From contig OZ243931.1 of assembly GCA_965214055.1 (NCBI GenBank), positions 2,976,001 to 3,040,000 of the forward strand: a stretch of DNA of 64,000 bases. The letters are read 5' to 3'. Below the pieces are notes generated by a model. It was not told the origin of the DNA and ran no database searches. It saw only the letters and a program-made list of their open reading frames with translations. This DNA comes from WTGA01 sp965214055 (GTDB taxonomy: Bacteria > Pseudomonadota > Gammaproteobacteria > Arenicellales > Poriferihabitantaceae). The stretch's first letter is position 1; every line of letters starts with the position of its first letter. Positions 36,305 to 46,222 of this stretch are shown piece after piece. The position numbers and the translations under genes were made by a program.

Positions 36305-37582
36305 TTACTGCCCCAGTGTACGGTCAACACTTCGGTTCGTTGATCGAAGTGCATTGGTTGCGGACAGGTCGGTAGCGGACTGTCCCAGGTTCAGGCTGGA
36401 CGAACCGGAACTTCCTCCCCCCGTCTGGTTCCGGTTTCGTATCAGCTGGTCCAGAGGAAGATACATGACATTATTCCCTCCACTTTCCTGATCGATCACC
36501 ATCTTGCTGGCATTGCTGAACACCTGCTCCATGGTTTCCAGATACAACCGATCCCGGGTAATCTGGGGAGCCTGGGAATACTCGTCCAGAACCTGTTCAA
36601 AGCGAGCGGTTTCACCTTCGGCTTTCGCCGTGACCGATGCCCTGTAGGCTTCTGCCTCCTGGAGTATCCGAGCGGCAAATCCCCGGGCCCTGGGAATTAC
36701 GTCATTGGCATAGGCCTGGGCCAGATTCTTTAGGCGCTCTTCATCTTCCCTGGCTTTTACGACGTCATCAAAAGCATCCTTGACCTGTTCCGGGGGCTGT
36801 GCATTCTGCATTTCCACCGTGCGGATATTGATTCCCGTCTCGTAGCGGTCAAGAATCTCCTGTACCAGAGCCTTGGTTTCTGCCGCCAGCTGTGCACGGC
36901 CTTCAGTGATGGCAAAATCCATGGTATTCCCGCCGACGATTTCCCGCACGGCACTTTCCGTCGCCTGCCGCACCACATCATGGGCCAGATCCCTGGGATT
37001 GTATTCACTCACGTTAAACAGCAGGTCCGTGGGATCCTTGATGTCATACTGAACTGCAAACTGGATATCGATAATGTTTTCATCCTGAGTCAACATCAAC
37101 GCTTCACGGGGCACGGATTGTATGGTCCGTCCACCCTTCCGATACCCGACTTCCACCGTGTTGACATTTTGTGTATTGATGATTTCCACACTCTCCACCG
37201 GTGTCGGGATGTGCCATTGCAATCCCGCGCCATTGGTTTCCGAATACTCCCCAAACCGCAGTTCAATAGCCTGCTCGCCCTGGTCCACGGTATAGAATCC
37301 CGTAAAAACCCAGAAACCCAGACCAACCACCAGCAAAACGACGAACATGTTCCTGCCTCCGGCAGTCCCGCCGCTGCCGGTCCCGGAATCCTCATCATGG
37401 CCACTGCTGCCGTTGCCGCTGCTGCCGCCGCTGCCGCGACTGAACATCCCATCAATACGATCTTTGGCCCGACGAAATATTTCGTCCAGGTCAGGGGGGC
37501 CCTGACGGCCATTGCCACGTCTATTGCGCTGACCCCAAGGGTCCTCGTCATTTCCACCAGATCCAGGTTGATTCCAAGGCAT
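36305..37582 (-). CDS. hflK: FtsH protease modulator HflK
   Basis: A 425-residue partner of HflC. The N-terminal 78 residues are cytoplasmic and very rich in Gly, Ser, Asp and Arg (encoded by repetitive codons near 37370-37440). A single membrane helix lies at about 79-97, followed by the SPFH domain opening with TVDQGEQAIELRFGEYSETNGAGLQWHIP. The C-terminus is Ser/Asn-rich and disordered. No hfq, miaA or hflX gene precedes it in this window, although these often stand upstream in related bacteria. An ATG at 37582 begins with the expected MPWNQPG sequence. Confidence 0.96.
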   Translation of the reverse strand: MPWNQPGSGGNDEDPWGQRNRRGNGRQGPPDLDEIFRRAKDRIDGMFSRGSGGSSGNGSSGHDEDSGTGSGGTAGGRNMFVVLLVVGLGFWVFTGFYTVDQGEQAIELRFGEYSETNGAGLQWHIPTPVESVEIINTQNVNTVEVGYRKGGRTIQSVPREALMLTQDENIIDIQFAVQYDIKDPTDLLFNVSEYNPRDLAHDVVRQATESAVREIVGGNTMDFAITEGRAQLAAETKALVQEILDRYETGINIRTVEMQNAQPPEQVKDAFDDVVKAREDEERLKNLAQAYANDVIPRARGFAARILQEAEAYRASVTAKAEGETARFEQVLDEYSQAPQITRDRLYLETMEQVFSNASKMVIDQESGGNNVMYLPLDQLIRNRNQTGGGSSGSSSLNLGQSATDLSATNALRSTNRSVDRTLGQ

Positions 37583-38186
37583 TTATACTAATTCCAAGAA
37601 TAAAGGGTTAAATACGACTAAGCCAACAATTGTACCATATTGCAATCCCCGGCCAGACAAATTTGGGGATTGTGTTTCATTAAAAAAAACCGGAAAACAC
37701 AGATCGCCGCTGGGCAGTTCCAGCCGTCCCCGGAACCACCGGTTCACGTCAGGAATCGCCCGGCCGGTTATTGCCTCGCAATCACTCCATTGCTGGCCGG
37801 ATTGTCCTTACCAGTCCACCTTCCCATCAAGGGGGGTCGGGCGATGAAAGGTAGGCCCCAAATGGGGACAGCTGGTCCAGCCGATGAGTCTTCCCGGCTG
37901 TACGGGATGGACGGGAATACCTGGGTCTGGACCAATCCGGTGATTGCATTGCCGGGCTGAGCCGAGCCGAAGAGTCCGGCGCACCATGACAGGTACAACT
38001 CCTTTTGCGGAAAACCCCCAAATCCTGGCCCCACAGGCCGAGTTGACTTGAAATGACCACAATGCAGGCCATCTGTGATCAACCCGTCCAGGCGGTCCCG
38101 ATGTGTTGATTCAGGGTTTTCATGCCAACCGCCTGCACTCCACCCGCACGGTTTTACCGCCCCGGGTGGAGGTTTCGCAGCACGGA
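37583..38186. other. 600-base intergenic region between glnA and hflK
   Basis: On the minus strand this is upstream of hflK and downstream of nothing else but before glnA's 3' end. An imperfect long stem, CAATCCCC with its complement 14 bases later, lies at 37643-37672. On the minus strand, three overlapping frames at 37768-38082 are all open for 80-104 codons, but their sequences are rich in Gly, Pro and Arg and match no family I know. I see no gene that can be supported. Confidence 0.45.
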
Positions 38187-39596
38187 TTACAGGCTGTAAT
38201 ACATCTCAAACTCAATGGGATGGGCGGCCATGCGCATTTGATTCACATCCTCCATTTTCAGCTCAATATAGGAATCAATGGAATCGTTGCTGAATACCCC
38301 GCCGGCAAGCAGGAAATCCCGATCATTGTCCAACGCTTCCAGTGCCATATCCAACCCATGTGCCACCGTTGGAATATCCTTTTCCTCCTCGGGAGGAAGA
38401 TCATAGAGATCCTTGTCTCCCGGGGCCCCGGGATGTATCCGGTTCTGAATGCCGTCCAGCCCGGCCATCAGCATGGCCGAAAACGCGAGATACGGGTTGG
38501 CGGTTGAATCGGGGAACCGGATTTCTATGCGGCGGCCCTTGGGATTTGCAACATGCGGGATCCGGCATGAAGCCGAACGGTTCCGGGCGGAATAAGCGAG
38601 CAGCACCGGTGCTTCAAACCCGGGAACCAGACGCTTGTAGCTGTTGGTACTGGCATTCGCATAGGCGTTGATGGCCCTGGCATGCTTGAAGATGCCTCCG
38701 ATGTAGTACAGCGCTTCATCGCTCAACCCTCCATATTGATCCCCTGCAAAAATATTGGCGCCGGCCTTGAAGATTGACTGGTGAACGTGCATGCCGGACC
38801 CATTGTCCCCCACAAGCGGTTTGGGCATGAAGGTTGCCGTCAAGCCGGCGTGGTGTGCTACGTTCTGCACGACATACTTCAGAATCTGGACCTCATCCGC
38901 CTTTCTCGTCAGGGTGTTGAACAGGGTACCGATTTCTCCCTGTCCCGCGGTGCCGACTTCATGGTGATGCACTTCGGTACCACATCCCATCTCTTCGAGT
39001 ACCAGGCACATCTGACCCCGAACATCCGACTGGCTGTCTACTGGCGGCACCGGGAAGTATCCTCCTTTTACCCCGGGCCGGTGTCCGGTATTGTTGTCGT
39101 CGTACTCTTTTCCACTGTTCCATGCCGCTTCGGTGGAGTCCACCTCATAAAAGGCATTTCCCATCTCATTGCCCCAACGCACCGAGTCAAAAAGGAAGAA
39201 CTCGTTTTCGGGACCAAAGTAGGCTTCATCCCCGATTCCGGTGGACGACAAGTACGCCTCAGCGCGTTTTGCAATGGAACGCGGGTCCCGGTCATAGCCC
39301 TGCATATCTGCAGGCTCCACGACATCACACCGGAGGTTGACAGTGGATTCGGCATAAAACGGATCTTTCACCGCACTGTCGGCATCCGGCATCAAGATCA
39401 TGTCGGATTCATTGATCCCTTTCCATCCCGAGATGGAAGAACCATCGAACATTTTTCCTTCTTCAAAAAACTCCTCATCCACGACCTTGGAAGGGACAGT
39501 CACATGCTGCTCCTTTCCCCGGGTATCGGTAAATCGCAAATCAACGAACTTCGCTTCGCTGTCTCTGATTAACTCTAACGCTTTTGCTACAGGCAT
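38187..39596 (-). CDS. glnA: Type I glutamine synthetase
   Basis: The 469-residue enzyme makes glutamine from glutamate, ammonia and ATP in the dodecameric type I-beta form. The adenylylation tyrosine is present as Tyr398 in KDLYDLPPEE, so the enzyme should be controlled by adenylyltransferase. The metal-binding GPENEFFLFD and histidine-rich HHHEVGTAGQGEIG stretches and the FMPKPLVGDNGSGMHVHQS signature are intact. An AGAGGT Shine-Dalgarno precedes the ATG. No ntrB or ntrC gene follows within the window, and no clear sigma-54 site was seen in the 279-base upstream region. An ammonium transporter gene is found 16 kb away. Confidence 0.98.
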   Translation of the reverse strand: MPVAKALELIRDSEAKFVDLRFTDTRGKEQHVTVPSKVVDEEFFEEGKMFDGSSISGWKGINESDMILMPDADSAVKDPFYAESTVNLRCDVVEPADMQGYDRDPRSIAKRAEAYLSSTGIGDEAYFGPENEFFLFDSVRWGNEMGNAFYEVDSTEAAWNSGKEYDDNNTGHRPGVKGGYFPVPPVDSQSDVRGQMCLVLEEMGCGTEVHHHEVGTAGQGEIGTLFNTLTRKADEVQILKYVVQNVAHHAGLTATFMPKPLVGDNGSGMHVHQSIFKAGANIFAGDQYGGLSDEALYYIGGIFKHARAINAYANASTNSYKRLVPGFEAPVLLAYSARNRSASCRIPHVANPKGRRIEIRFPDSTANPYLAFSAMLMAGLDGIQNRIHPGAPGDKDLYDLPPEEEKDIPTVAHGLDMALEALDNDRDFLLAGGVFSNDSIDSYIELKMEDVNQMRMAAHPIEFEMYYSL

Positions 39597-39875
39597 AATT
39601 CAGTACCTCTATACTGTTTTCATAGGGTTATCGGGTTTCATGGCATATTGTTCAGGTTCACCCGACAATACCCAGACTTAAAAGGATTGCAGCATAATCA
39701 GGTCTACTTGCCCCGCTACTTCACGGTCATTCCCTCGACAATCCCACGTTTATCTCTTCGCGTTGATAAACCATCGGATTCTAGCAATTTTTCAGCCTGC
39801 AATCCCACCAATTATAGAACAACTTGTACACCAACATACGGGTTTTTCCCTGAACCAGCGGTTTCCGGCTCCACA

Positions 39876-40490
39876 CTACGTCGTTTTCCTGAAAACCAGG
39901 CTCCGGTTATTGGCGGGCATCCCGATATCCTCCACGAGCACCAGTTTATTTTCCCGGGCAATGCGGAGAATATCCGCATCGTTCCGGATCCCCATATGCG
40001 GCTGGCGCTTCCTCAGGGACTGATCGAACAGGGCATTGCTCTGGCTGGTATATTGGCCATTCCGGTTGAAGGGGCCGTATAGAATGAAACAGCCCTTGAT
40101 TTCCAGTTGCTGCCCAACGCCCCGAAGCATTTCCACCACCCCATTCCACGGCATGATGTGCGCCGTATTGGCGCTGAACACCCCATCGAATCCAGGAAGG
40201 GAGTCTTTGTGCAAACTCTCCCAGTGGCTCGCTTCCAGAACGTCGAATTCCCTGGGACGTCCCACATTTTCAGTCCCGGCATGGTCAATCCACAGGTTGA
40301 TCCCCGCATGATGAGGGAATTGGTCGCTGGTTTGCCAGAAGAGATGGGGCAGCTGCCGGGCGAAATAGACGGCGTGCTGCCCGGTTCCCGACCCAATCTC
40401 GAAAACCCGCTTCACCGGGGCAAAGTATTTCTCCAGCACCTCCAGGATGGGGGCCCTGTTGTTTTCACAGGCCTGGGAAAACGGCCGCAT
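39876..40490 (-). CDS. DUF938 family SAM-dependent methyltransferase-like protein
   Basis: A 204-residue protein of the DUF938 family, typical of proteobacteria. It has a class I methyltransferase fold with SAM-binding motif I in VFEIGSGTGQHAVYFA (about 29-44). The family region SANTAHIMPWNGVVEML is present. It starts two bases past the stop of the upstream AsmA gene on the same strand and is likely co-transcribed with it. The substrate is unknown for the family. Confidence 0.9.
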   Translation of the reverse strand: MRPFSQACENNRAPILEVLEKYFAPVKRVFEIGSGTGQHAVYFARQLPHLFWQTSDQFPHHAGINLWIDHAGTENVGRPREFDVLEASHWESLHKDSLPGFDGVFSANTAHIMPWNGVVEMLRGVGQQLEIKGCFILYGPFNRNGQYTSQSNALFDQSLRKRQPHMGIRNDADILRIARENKLVLVEDIGMPANNRSLVFRKTT

Positions 40491-40491
40491 G

Positions 40492-43400
40492 TTATCCGCT
40501 CCCCTCCGGGAGAACGATGATCTTTTCCATCAGCCCCACTCTCTCTTCCAGTGCCACCACGCACACATCGGAATTTGCCTGGGCCTTGTCGTACAGCCCT
40601 TGTGCCAGCAACGATAGACCGCCACTGAACAGGGCGGCACCGATGGCAAACCCTGACTGCAGCAAACCCTTGGGATCGGCCTCGATTTCAGGTTCGCCAA
40701 TCCGCCCCCCCACCTTGATCATCTTCGCAATGGACGAGGCATTGATCCCGAACCCCTTCCTTGCCTTGGGAGTCACCACCAGATCCAGTTTCTCGTTTTC
40801 CAGGTCAATGCGGCCTCCTCCCAAAAGCGTGATCTCCTTCATTTTCATTGCGAGACCATATTGGGATTCTGCCACCCCGTCGCTGATGTCAAATTGAATC
40901 ACCCCGCACTCGGCCTCCAGAAACGCATCCGAGGTGGTCCGCAGGTCAATGATGTCCAGCACCCCAAGAAATAAATCCTTTCCAAACAGATCCAGGCCTT
41001 CATTTTTGATCTTCATACCGCTGAATTCCACCACAGCGAAACCATTTAATGACCCCGCAATCTCTGCAACGGACTTTCCGGTGCCTGCGAACCCCAGGTT
41101 CGCGGTAAATTCTCCTGAACTTCCGATCGCCCCCTTTGTGGAACGCTCCACCGGAGACAATGCCGAAAGATCGACATGGTCTCCGGTGATGAACATCAGC
41201 ATATTCACCCTGTCTTGTGGCTTGTTCAGCTCAAGATAAATTTCAAGGGGATTCTGGACACTGTGCCCAACCAGGTCCAACTCCAGTTTTCCCTGGGACA
41301 CCGTGGCATCCGCAATCATTTTTCCGAAAGAAAAAAGGCCGTTGCGGAATGTGTCCGCTTCATAGTGGACAACCGCTTCCATCCGGTTGATCCAGTCCAG
41401 TCCCAGGTTCTCATGGGAAAAGAGGGTTGGTTCGTCCTCGTCGCTGTCCAGTATTTCCCGCCAGTCCATTCTCTTCGATACCAGGTTCACCTCAATGGCC
41501 TGGCCTGGATTGCCAGCCGGGTCACCCTCCGCATGAGCGATCCTGATCTCCCCGGACAGGTCGCTGGATGCGGCCGCAATCTCTACATCCAGCGTGGTGG
41601 CCGCTTCCCTGTTGCGCACCGTGACCGTGCCTTTGGCCGCCTGGTCCCGAAACCGGGGACCGTTGGGGTAGTGAAACAGGCGGGGCAGGGAATCCGTTTC
41701 CCATTCCAGGGTCAATCCATCCGTCCTGAAGGGGGAAAGCCGGGCCACTGAACCTGTCGCTGTGATCCTGGACCCCGGGGCATCCAGCACGATATTGAGG
41801 TGCTCCAGTCCCATCTCACGTTGACTGAACCTGACACTCACTGAAGCATCAATCTCCCCGTTTTTCAGGGCATGCGCATCCAGGGGACCGGGAATGGCCG
41901 GCATGTCCTGTGCCAGCTTCCCACGAATATCCACCGCCAAAACTCCTTCCGGAAAAACCGGCGGGGAACCGGAACCCGCAAACAACTGGTCCAGCTGACC
42001 CGACACACGGACCTTCAAATCCTTTGACAGGTTCTGTATGGATATGCCGGACAGCGCATATCCCGGCTGATTGCCTTCTTCACGGTTTCGATGAAAACGG
42101 GCTTTCCCCGTCAGCGGGAAAAACCGTTCTGGAATCATGGATTCCGGAAGATTCTCCACAACGGCTGCCAGGGGGCGAAAAGAATTGAAGCGCCATTCCA
42201 GGTTGAAATCCATGTCCGGGTCCGCCTGCAGTTCTCCGGTCTGCCCCTGAAGGAATAACGACATCTCCGGGTCGTTGACACTCCCCGACAGGTCGCGAAG
42301 CACCCATGCCCCCTGTTCGGTTGACTTCAGGGTTGCCGATACCCTTACCGGCGCCGTTGCAGGCAGGTCCTGGCCCAGCCAGGTTTCCAGTTTCTCCAGG
42401 CTGTCGAATTCAACGGTGGAATCGAGACTGGCATTGGTCAGGGGGAATAGCCCGTCAATGAATCCGGATCCGGTCAATCCAATCCCCTGGCCCGTCCCGG
42501 TGATTTCCAGCCCGGGCAGCGCAATGGTGGAACCGGAAACGGTCATGGTGCCGACCGCCTCGTATTCCTCCATCAACCGGACGGCCTTGCCTCCTCCAAA
42601 CTGGCCCACAAACCGGTCCGATGCCGTGATCCTGAATTCAAATTCTCCTTCCCGCCGGTCCATCAAGTGATCGAGGTGCCCGGAAGCGGAAAACACCAGA
42701 TCGTCGCTTTTTGAGAAAGCTGTCATGTCCACCAGCCTGAAGCTGGAATCCTGCCGCACCAGCCCTGCGGAGATTTCCAGGGACGAGGTGTCGGGAAAAT
42801 CAAACCCCATGGAGTCCGCAACCGTTCGCAGATTATCCGCACGGATTGCGACACTGAGTGGATTGGGCCAGTCCCCCTCCACTCCGTCAACCTTTCCGCT
42901 GATCCGTCCGATCAGTCCCGGCCCCTGCAGGTCGCCCTTGAGAAACTCCACTATCATGTGTTCACGACCGCCATACAGCCGTCCATCCAGGTCCACCTCC
43001 CATTCAAGGGATTCCGGTGCCTCGGGAAAGACCCGATCTGGACGGAAGCCTCCCCGGGCCCCGAACTTCAGTGAAACATCGTCGAATGGGATCAATTGCT
43101 TGATCTCTCCTTCGATGGAAGTCTCCAATCCATGGTACAACGCGGACAATTTCAACAATTCCATGCTCAGGGTCGAGACTCTCTCCGGTTGCACCAGTTC
43201 CCAGGTCGCTGAAATATTCCTGAGTGGAGGCAGGGAAAAACCGGCAGCCTCCGAGAAATCCGCCAAATCAGGCAGATCAGCTTCCATCCACAGGTTCACG
43301 CCATGCCATTTTGGAAGGTCCTGAATAACACCGGAGAGACTGAACCGGTTTTCCGGTCTTTTCAGATAGCCCTCCAGCTCAACCGCGGTTTCCATGGAAC

Positions 43401-44085
43401 CCAGAATCGCTTCGCTGCTCCCCAGTTCCCCCGCCAATACCATGGCCATCCCGTCCAGGTCTCCCCGGATTTCAACACGGGTGTGCAGGTTCTCAGGGGC
43501 CGATTCCATTACAACCCGTTGGATCCAGAATGTCCAATCCGATTCCGCACCCTGGTAGAGAATCCTGCCCCCTTCAATGGCAAATTTTTCAATTTTCAGC
43601 CATTGCGGAGCCACCCCGCTCCGGGTTGAAACGGATCGGGTTGAACCCGATTCAAGGTTGAATTTTCCGGTTTCCGGATTCCGCTCGATCCACAGGTTCG
43701 GTTGATCGAGCTCAATGGCCGTGACTTTCAGCTTGCCCTGCAGCAATGTCGAAAAAGACAAGGATATGGATACCCTGTCGGCAGTGAATGCCCAGGGATT
43801 TTTTCCCCATTCACTGTTTTCCAGTTTGATATCTTCGGCGAAAACAACCGGGGCCCACCCCCAGCTTACCCCCAGATTGCCTTCAATAAGCAGCTCCTTC
43901 CCCAGGGAAGACTGCACATAGGCTGACACCCGGTCCCCGACATGGGTATAATTGAGTGCTACCGTTGTCAGGATCGGTATCAACAGAATAACGGCTACCA
44001 TGGCAACCAGAATCCTGAATTGCCGGGTCTTCATAAAGATGGGTTTCTGGGGCCCTGTGTCCTGAACGTTTTTGGGTGTTTCCAT
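40492..44085 (-). CDS. Large AsmA-family protein
   Basis: A protein of about 1197 residues related to AsmA/TamB-like inner-membrane-anchored proteins, thought to help move phospholipids or assemble the outer membrane. A single N-terminal helix (LVAMVAVILLIPILTTVAL) is followed by the family's opening ELLIEGNLGVSWGWAPVVFAEDIKLEN and a very long beta-rich periplasmic part. The AsmA C-terminal domain near the end contains the conserved SGRI-type and ASSIAKMIKVGGRIGEPEIEADP patterns. The start was set at ATG 44085; a TTG at 44118 and an ATG at 44034 (directly before the helix) are alternatives. It is longer than E. coli AsmA (617) and nearer YhdP in size. Confidence 0.9.
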   Translation of the reverse strand: METPKNVQDTGPQKPIFMKTRQFRILVAMVAVILLIPILTTVALNYTHVGDRVSAYVQSSLGKELLIEGNLGVSWGWAPVVFAEDIKLENSEWGKNPWAFTADRVSISLSFSTLLQGKLKVTAIELDQPNLWIERNPETGKFNLESGSTRSVSTRSGVAPQWLKIEKFAIEGGRILYQGAESDWTFWIQRVVMESAPENLHTRVEIRGDLDGMAMVLAGELGSSEAILGSMETAVELEGYLKRPENRFSLSGVIQDLPKWHGVNLWMEADLPDLADFSEAAGFSLPPLRNISATWELVQPERVSTLSMELLKLSALYHGLETSIEGEIKQLIPFDDVSLKFGARGGFRPDRVFPEAPESLEWEVDLDGRLYGGREHMIVEFLKGDLQGPGLIGRISGKVDGVEGDWPNPLSVAIRADNLRTVADSMGFDFPDTSSLEISAGLVRQDSSFRLVDMTAFSKSDDLVFSASGHLDHLMDRREGEFEFRITASDRFVGQFGGGKAVRLMEEYEAVGTMTVSGSTIALPGLEITGTGQGIGLTGSGFIDGLFPLTNASLDSTVEFDSLEKLETWLGQDLPATAPVRVSATLKSTEQGAWVLRDLSGSVNDPEMSLFLQGQTGELQADPDMDFNLEWRFNSFRPLAAVVENLPESMIPERFFPLTGKARFHRNREEGNQPGYALSGISIQNLSKDLKVRVSGQLDQLFAGSGSPPVFPEGVLAVDIRGKLAQDMPAIPGPLDAHALKNGEIDASVSVRFSQREMGLEHLNIVLDAPGSRITATGSVARLSPFRTDGLTLEWETDSLPRLFHYPNGPRFRDQAAKGTVTVRNREAATTLDVEIAAASSDLSGEIRIAHAEGDPAGNPGQAIEVNLVSKRMDWREILDSDEDEPTLFSHENLGLDWINRMEAVVHYEADTFRNGLFSFGKMIADATVSQGKLELDLVGHSVQNPLEIYLELNKPQDRVNMLMFITGDHVDLSALSPVERSTKGAIGSSGEFTANLGFAGTGKSVAEIAGSLNGFAVVEFSGMKIKNEGLDLFGKDLFLGVLDIIDLRTTSDAFLEAECGVIQFDISDGVAESQYGLAMKMKEITLLGGGRIDLENEKLDLVVTPKARKGFGINASSIAKMIKVGGRIGEPEIEADPKGLLQSGFAIGAALFSGGLSLLAQGLYDKAQANSDVCVVALEERVGLMEKIIVLPEGSG

Positions 44086-44172
44086 GGATGATGGAGATTG
44101 GAGATTGGACCTGTTCAAAATGCTTCATACACGGACAAACGTCAAACTAAAAATCAGCGTCAATACCGTTCA

Positions 44173-45024
44173 ATGCATCATATTCAATTCCCGGAACAAA
44201 ATACAATCCAGGGCAAATCCAGCGTAACCCTGAAAAAGTTACAGAAACGATTGCGCAGGAATGTCGGCCGTGCAATCGAAGAGTACCACATGATTCACCA
44301 CGGAGACCGGGTTATGGTCTGTCTTTCCGGGGGAAAGGACTCTTTCACCCTGCTCGATATCCTCCTGCAGTTACAGGCCAAGGCTCCTGTCCACTATGAC
44401 CTGATCGCGGTGAACCTCGACCAAAAGCAACCGGGCTTCCCTGCACACATCCTGCCGCAGTACCTGGAAAACCTGGGGGTGGAGTACGACATCATTGAAC
44501 GCGACACCTACAGCGTGGTCAAGCGGTTGATTCCCGAAGGCAAAACCCTGTGCAGCCTGTGCTCACGACTGCGTCGAGGGACCCTCTATGGGTATGCGCA
44601 GGAACACGGAATCACAAAAATCGCCCTGGGGCATCATCGTGAAGACATCATTGAAACCCTGTTCCTGAACATGTTCAACCAAGGGTCCCTGAAGGCCATG
44701 CCCCCCATACTCAGAAGCGATGATGGAAAAAATATTGTCATTCGACCCCTGGCCTATTGTTCCGAATCCGATATCGCACGCTATGCCGACTGGCGAAAAT
44801 TTCCAATCATTCCCTGCAACCTCTGTGGTTCACAGGAGCACCTCCAGCGCAAGAAAATCAAGCAAATGCTCCTGGAATGGGGAAAGCACCCCGGCAGAAT
44901 AGAAAACATATTCCGAAGCATTTCCCACATCTCCCCTTCCCAGCTGGGGGACAAGGAACTGTTTGACTTCGACCAGTTCAGCCCCGAAAACCTGCCCGGG
45001 GGATGGGCCCATTACCGGGACTGA
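44173..45024 (+). CDS. ttcA: tRNA 2-thiocytidine(32) synthetase TtcA
   Basis: TtcA adds sulfur to cytidine 32 of certain tRNAs using ATP and an iron-sulfur cluster. Counting from ATG 44173 (283 residues) the PP-loop is SGGKDS (52-57), the cluster cysteines are in CSLC (127 and 130), and a third lies in CNLC (215 or 218). The family stretch LGHHREDIIETLFLNMF is present. An open frame extends upstream to 44098 by a TTG and overlaps the divergent AsmA gene; it is not family-like. The 3' end overlaps the convergent aminotransferase gene by 13 bases. Confidence 0.95.
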   Translation: MHHIQFPEQNTIQGKSSVTLKKLQKRLRRNVGRAIEEYHMIHHGDRVMVCLSGGKDSFTLLDILLQLQAKAPVHYDLIAVNLDQKQPGFPAHILPQYLENLGVEYDIIERDTYSVVKRLIPEGKTLCSLCSRLRRGTLYGYAQEHGITKIALGHHREDIIETLFLNMFNQGSLKAMPPILRSDDGKNIVIRPLAYCSESDIARYADWRKFPIIPCNLCGSQEHLQRKKIKQMLLEWGKHPGRIENIFRSISHISPSQLGDKELFDFDQFSPENLPGGWAHYRD

Positions 45025-46217
45025 CCACGCGAGCCGGCCCTGGCGGCAATCCTGGCCACTTCTGCGCAGAAAATCTCAATTTCCTCCCGGGTATTGAAAT
45101 AATGGATGGATGCCCGTGCCACGGCATCCAGACCACGCTGCTGAAAATCAACCAGGCTTCCAGGACCAGCAGAGAGCCAGATGTGGATCGCTTTCCCGGC
45201 CAGTCGGGAGCGAAGGTCAGACGCTTCCACCCCGTCCACCGTAAACGTCACAATGCCGCATTGCCGGGCACCCTGGTCCTGTACCTGGACACCCGGGATT
45301 TCCCCCAGGCATCGGCGGCACCACGCCCCCAGCTGGAGAATCCGGTCTTCAATCCTGGCCATTCCCAGTTGCGTCGCATAGCGTACCGCATATCCCAGGC
45401 CCAGCTTGCCGGCGAGATTGCACTCGAAATTCTCGAATCGCCGGGCACTTTCCACCAGTTGGTAGGCGGTCTCATCAATCAGCCGGACCCCCTGCTGCTC
45501 AAGAAAGGCAGGATGGACGTTTTCAAGGTATTCTCCCGAGACAAAAAGAAAACCGGACCCCCGGGGTCCGCGCAGGTACTTTCGACCTGCGGTGGACAGG
45601 GCGGTGCATTGCAACCTTTTGACATCCAGGTCCAGATGACCGGCTGACTGGCACGCATCCAGCAAAAAGGGCACACCGGCACCGGCTGCAATCTCACCAA
45701 TGGTTTCAGCCGGGTTGATCATTCCATTGCCGGTCGGGATGTGACTCACGGAGATCAATCTGGTACGGTCCGTGATCAGTCGTTGCAAATGATCCGGGTC
45801 CAGGTCTCCCTTTTCATCCGTGTCCACAAAGACGATTTCAGTCCCGCGGTACCGGGAAGCCTGGATGTAGGCCACCATATTGCTGCCATAATCCACCCGG
45901 GTTGTGATCACCCGGTCTCCCGGATTCAATTCCAGGCTGTAAAAAAACTGCTGCCAGCCCCGGGTTGCACTTTCACAGTAGGCAATTTCATCGGGTTCAC
46001 AATTGATCATCTGTGCAACCGAGCCATAAAAACCCTCCAGTTCGGACTGCCTGGCAACGGCGGTTTCATAGCCCCCCGTTTCCTGTTCCTGGTCAAGATA
46101 CTCTGCTACAGCCCGGTGCACAGGGGTGGGCTGGAGAGAACATCCCGCATTGTTGAGGTAGATTCGTTTTTCACAGGCAGGAGTTTCCCGCCTTATCCGT
46201 TCAATATCCAGTGCCAT
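45012..46217 (-). CDS. Class V aminotransferase-fold PLP enzyme
   Basis: A 401-residue fold-type I PLP enzyme of the class V group (cysteine desulfurase and isopenicillin-N epimerase relatives). The PLP lysine is Lys213 in STAGRKYLRGPRGSGFLF, and the ring-binding aspartate is Asp187 in LLDACQSAGH. The absence of the mobile-loop cysteine used by cysteine desulfurases at the usual site, and the GPRGSGFLF pattern, favour the EgtE-like/epimerase side, which includes C-S lyases and kynureninase-like enzymes. It begins about six bases after the stop of the small coiled-coil gene and forms a run with argC. The substrate is unknown. Confidence 0.85.
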   Translation of the reverse strand: MALDIERIRRETPACEKRIYLNNAGCSLQPTPVHRAVAEYLDQEQETGGYETAVARQSELEGFYGSVAQMINCEPDEIAYCESATRGWQQFFYSLELNPGDRVITTRVDYGSNMVAYIQASRYRGTEIVFVDTDEKGDLDPDHLQRLITDRTRLISVSHIPTGNGMINPAETIGEIAAGAGVPFLLDACQSAGHLDLDVKRLQCTALSTAGRKYLRGPRGSGFLFVSGEYLENVHPAFLEQQGVRLIDETAYQLVESARRFENFECNLAGKLGLGYAVRYATQLGMARIEDRILQLGAWCRRCLGEIPGVQVQDQGARQCGIVTFTVDGVEASDLRSRLAGKAIHIWLSAGPGSLVDFQQRGLDAVARASIHYFNTREEIEIFCAEVARIAARAGSRGQSR

Positions 46218-46222
46218 GGGTT

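Noticed and set aside
39597..39875. Search for a sigma-54 promoter upstream of glnA
   Set aside because: No TGGCAC-N5-TTGCA-like sequence was seen on the minus strand in this stretch.
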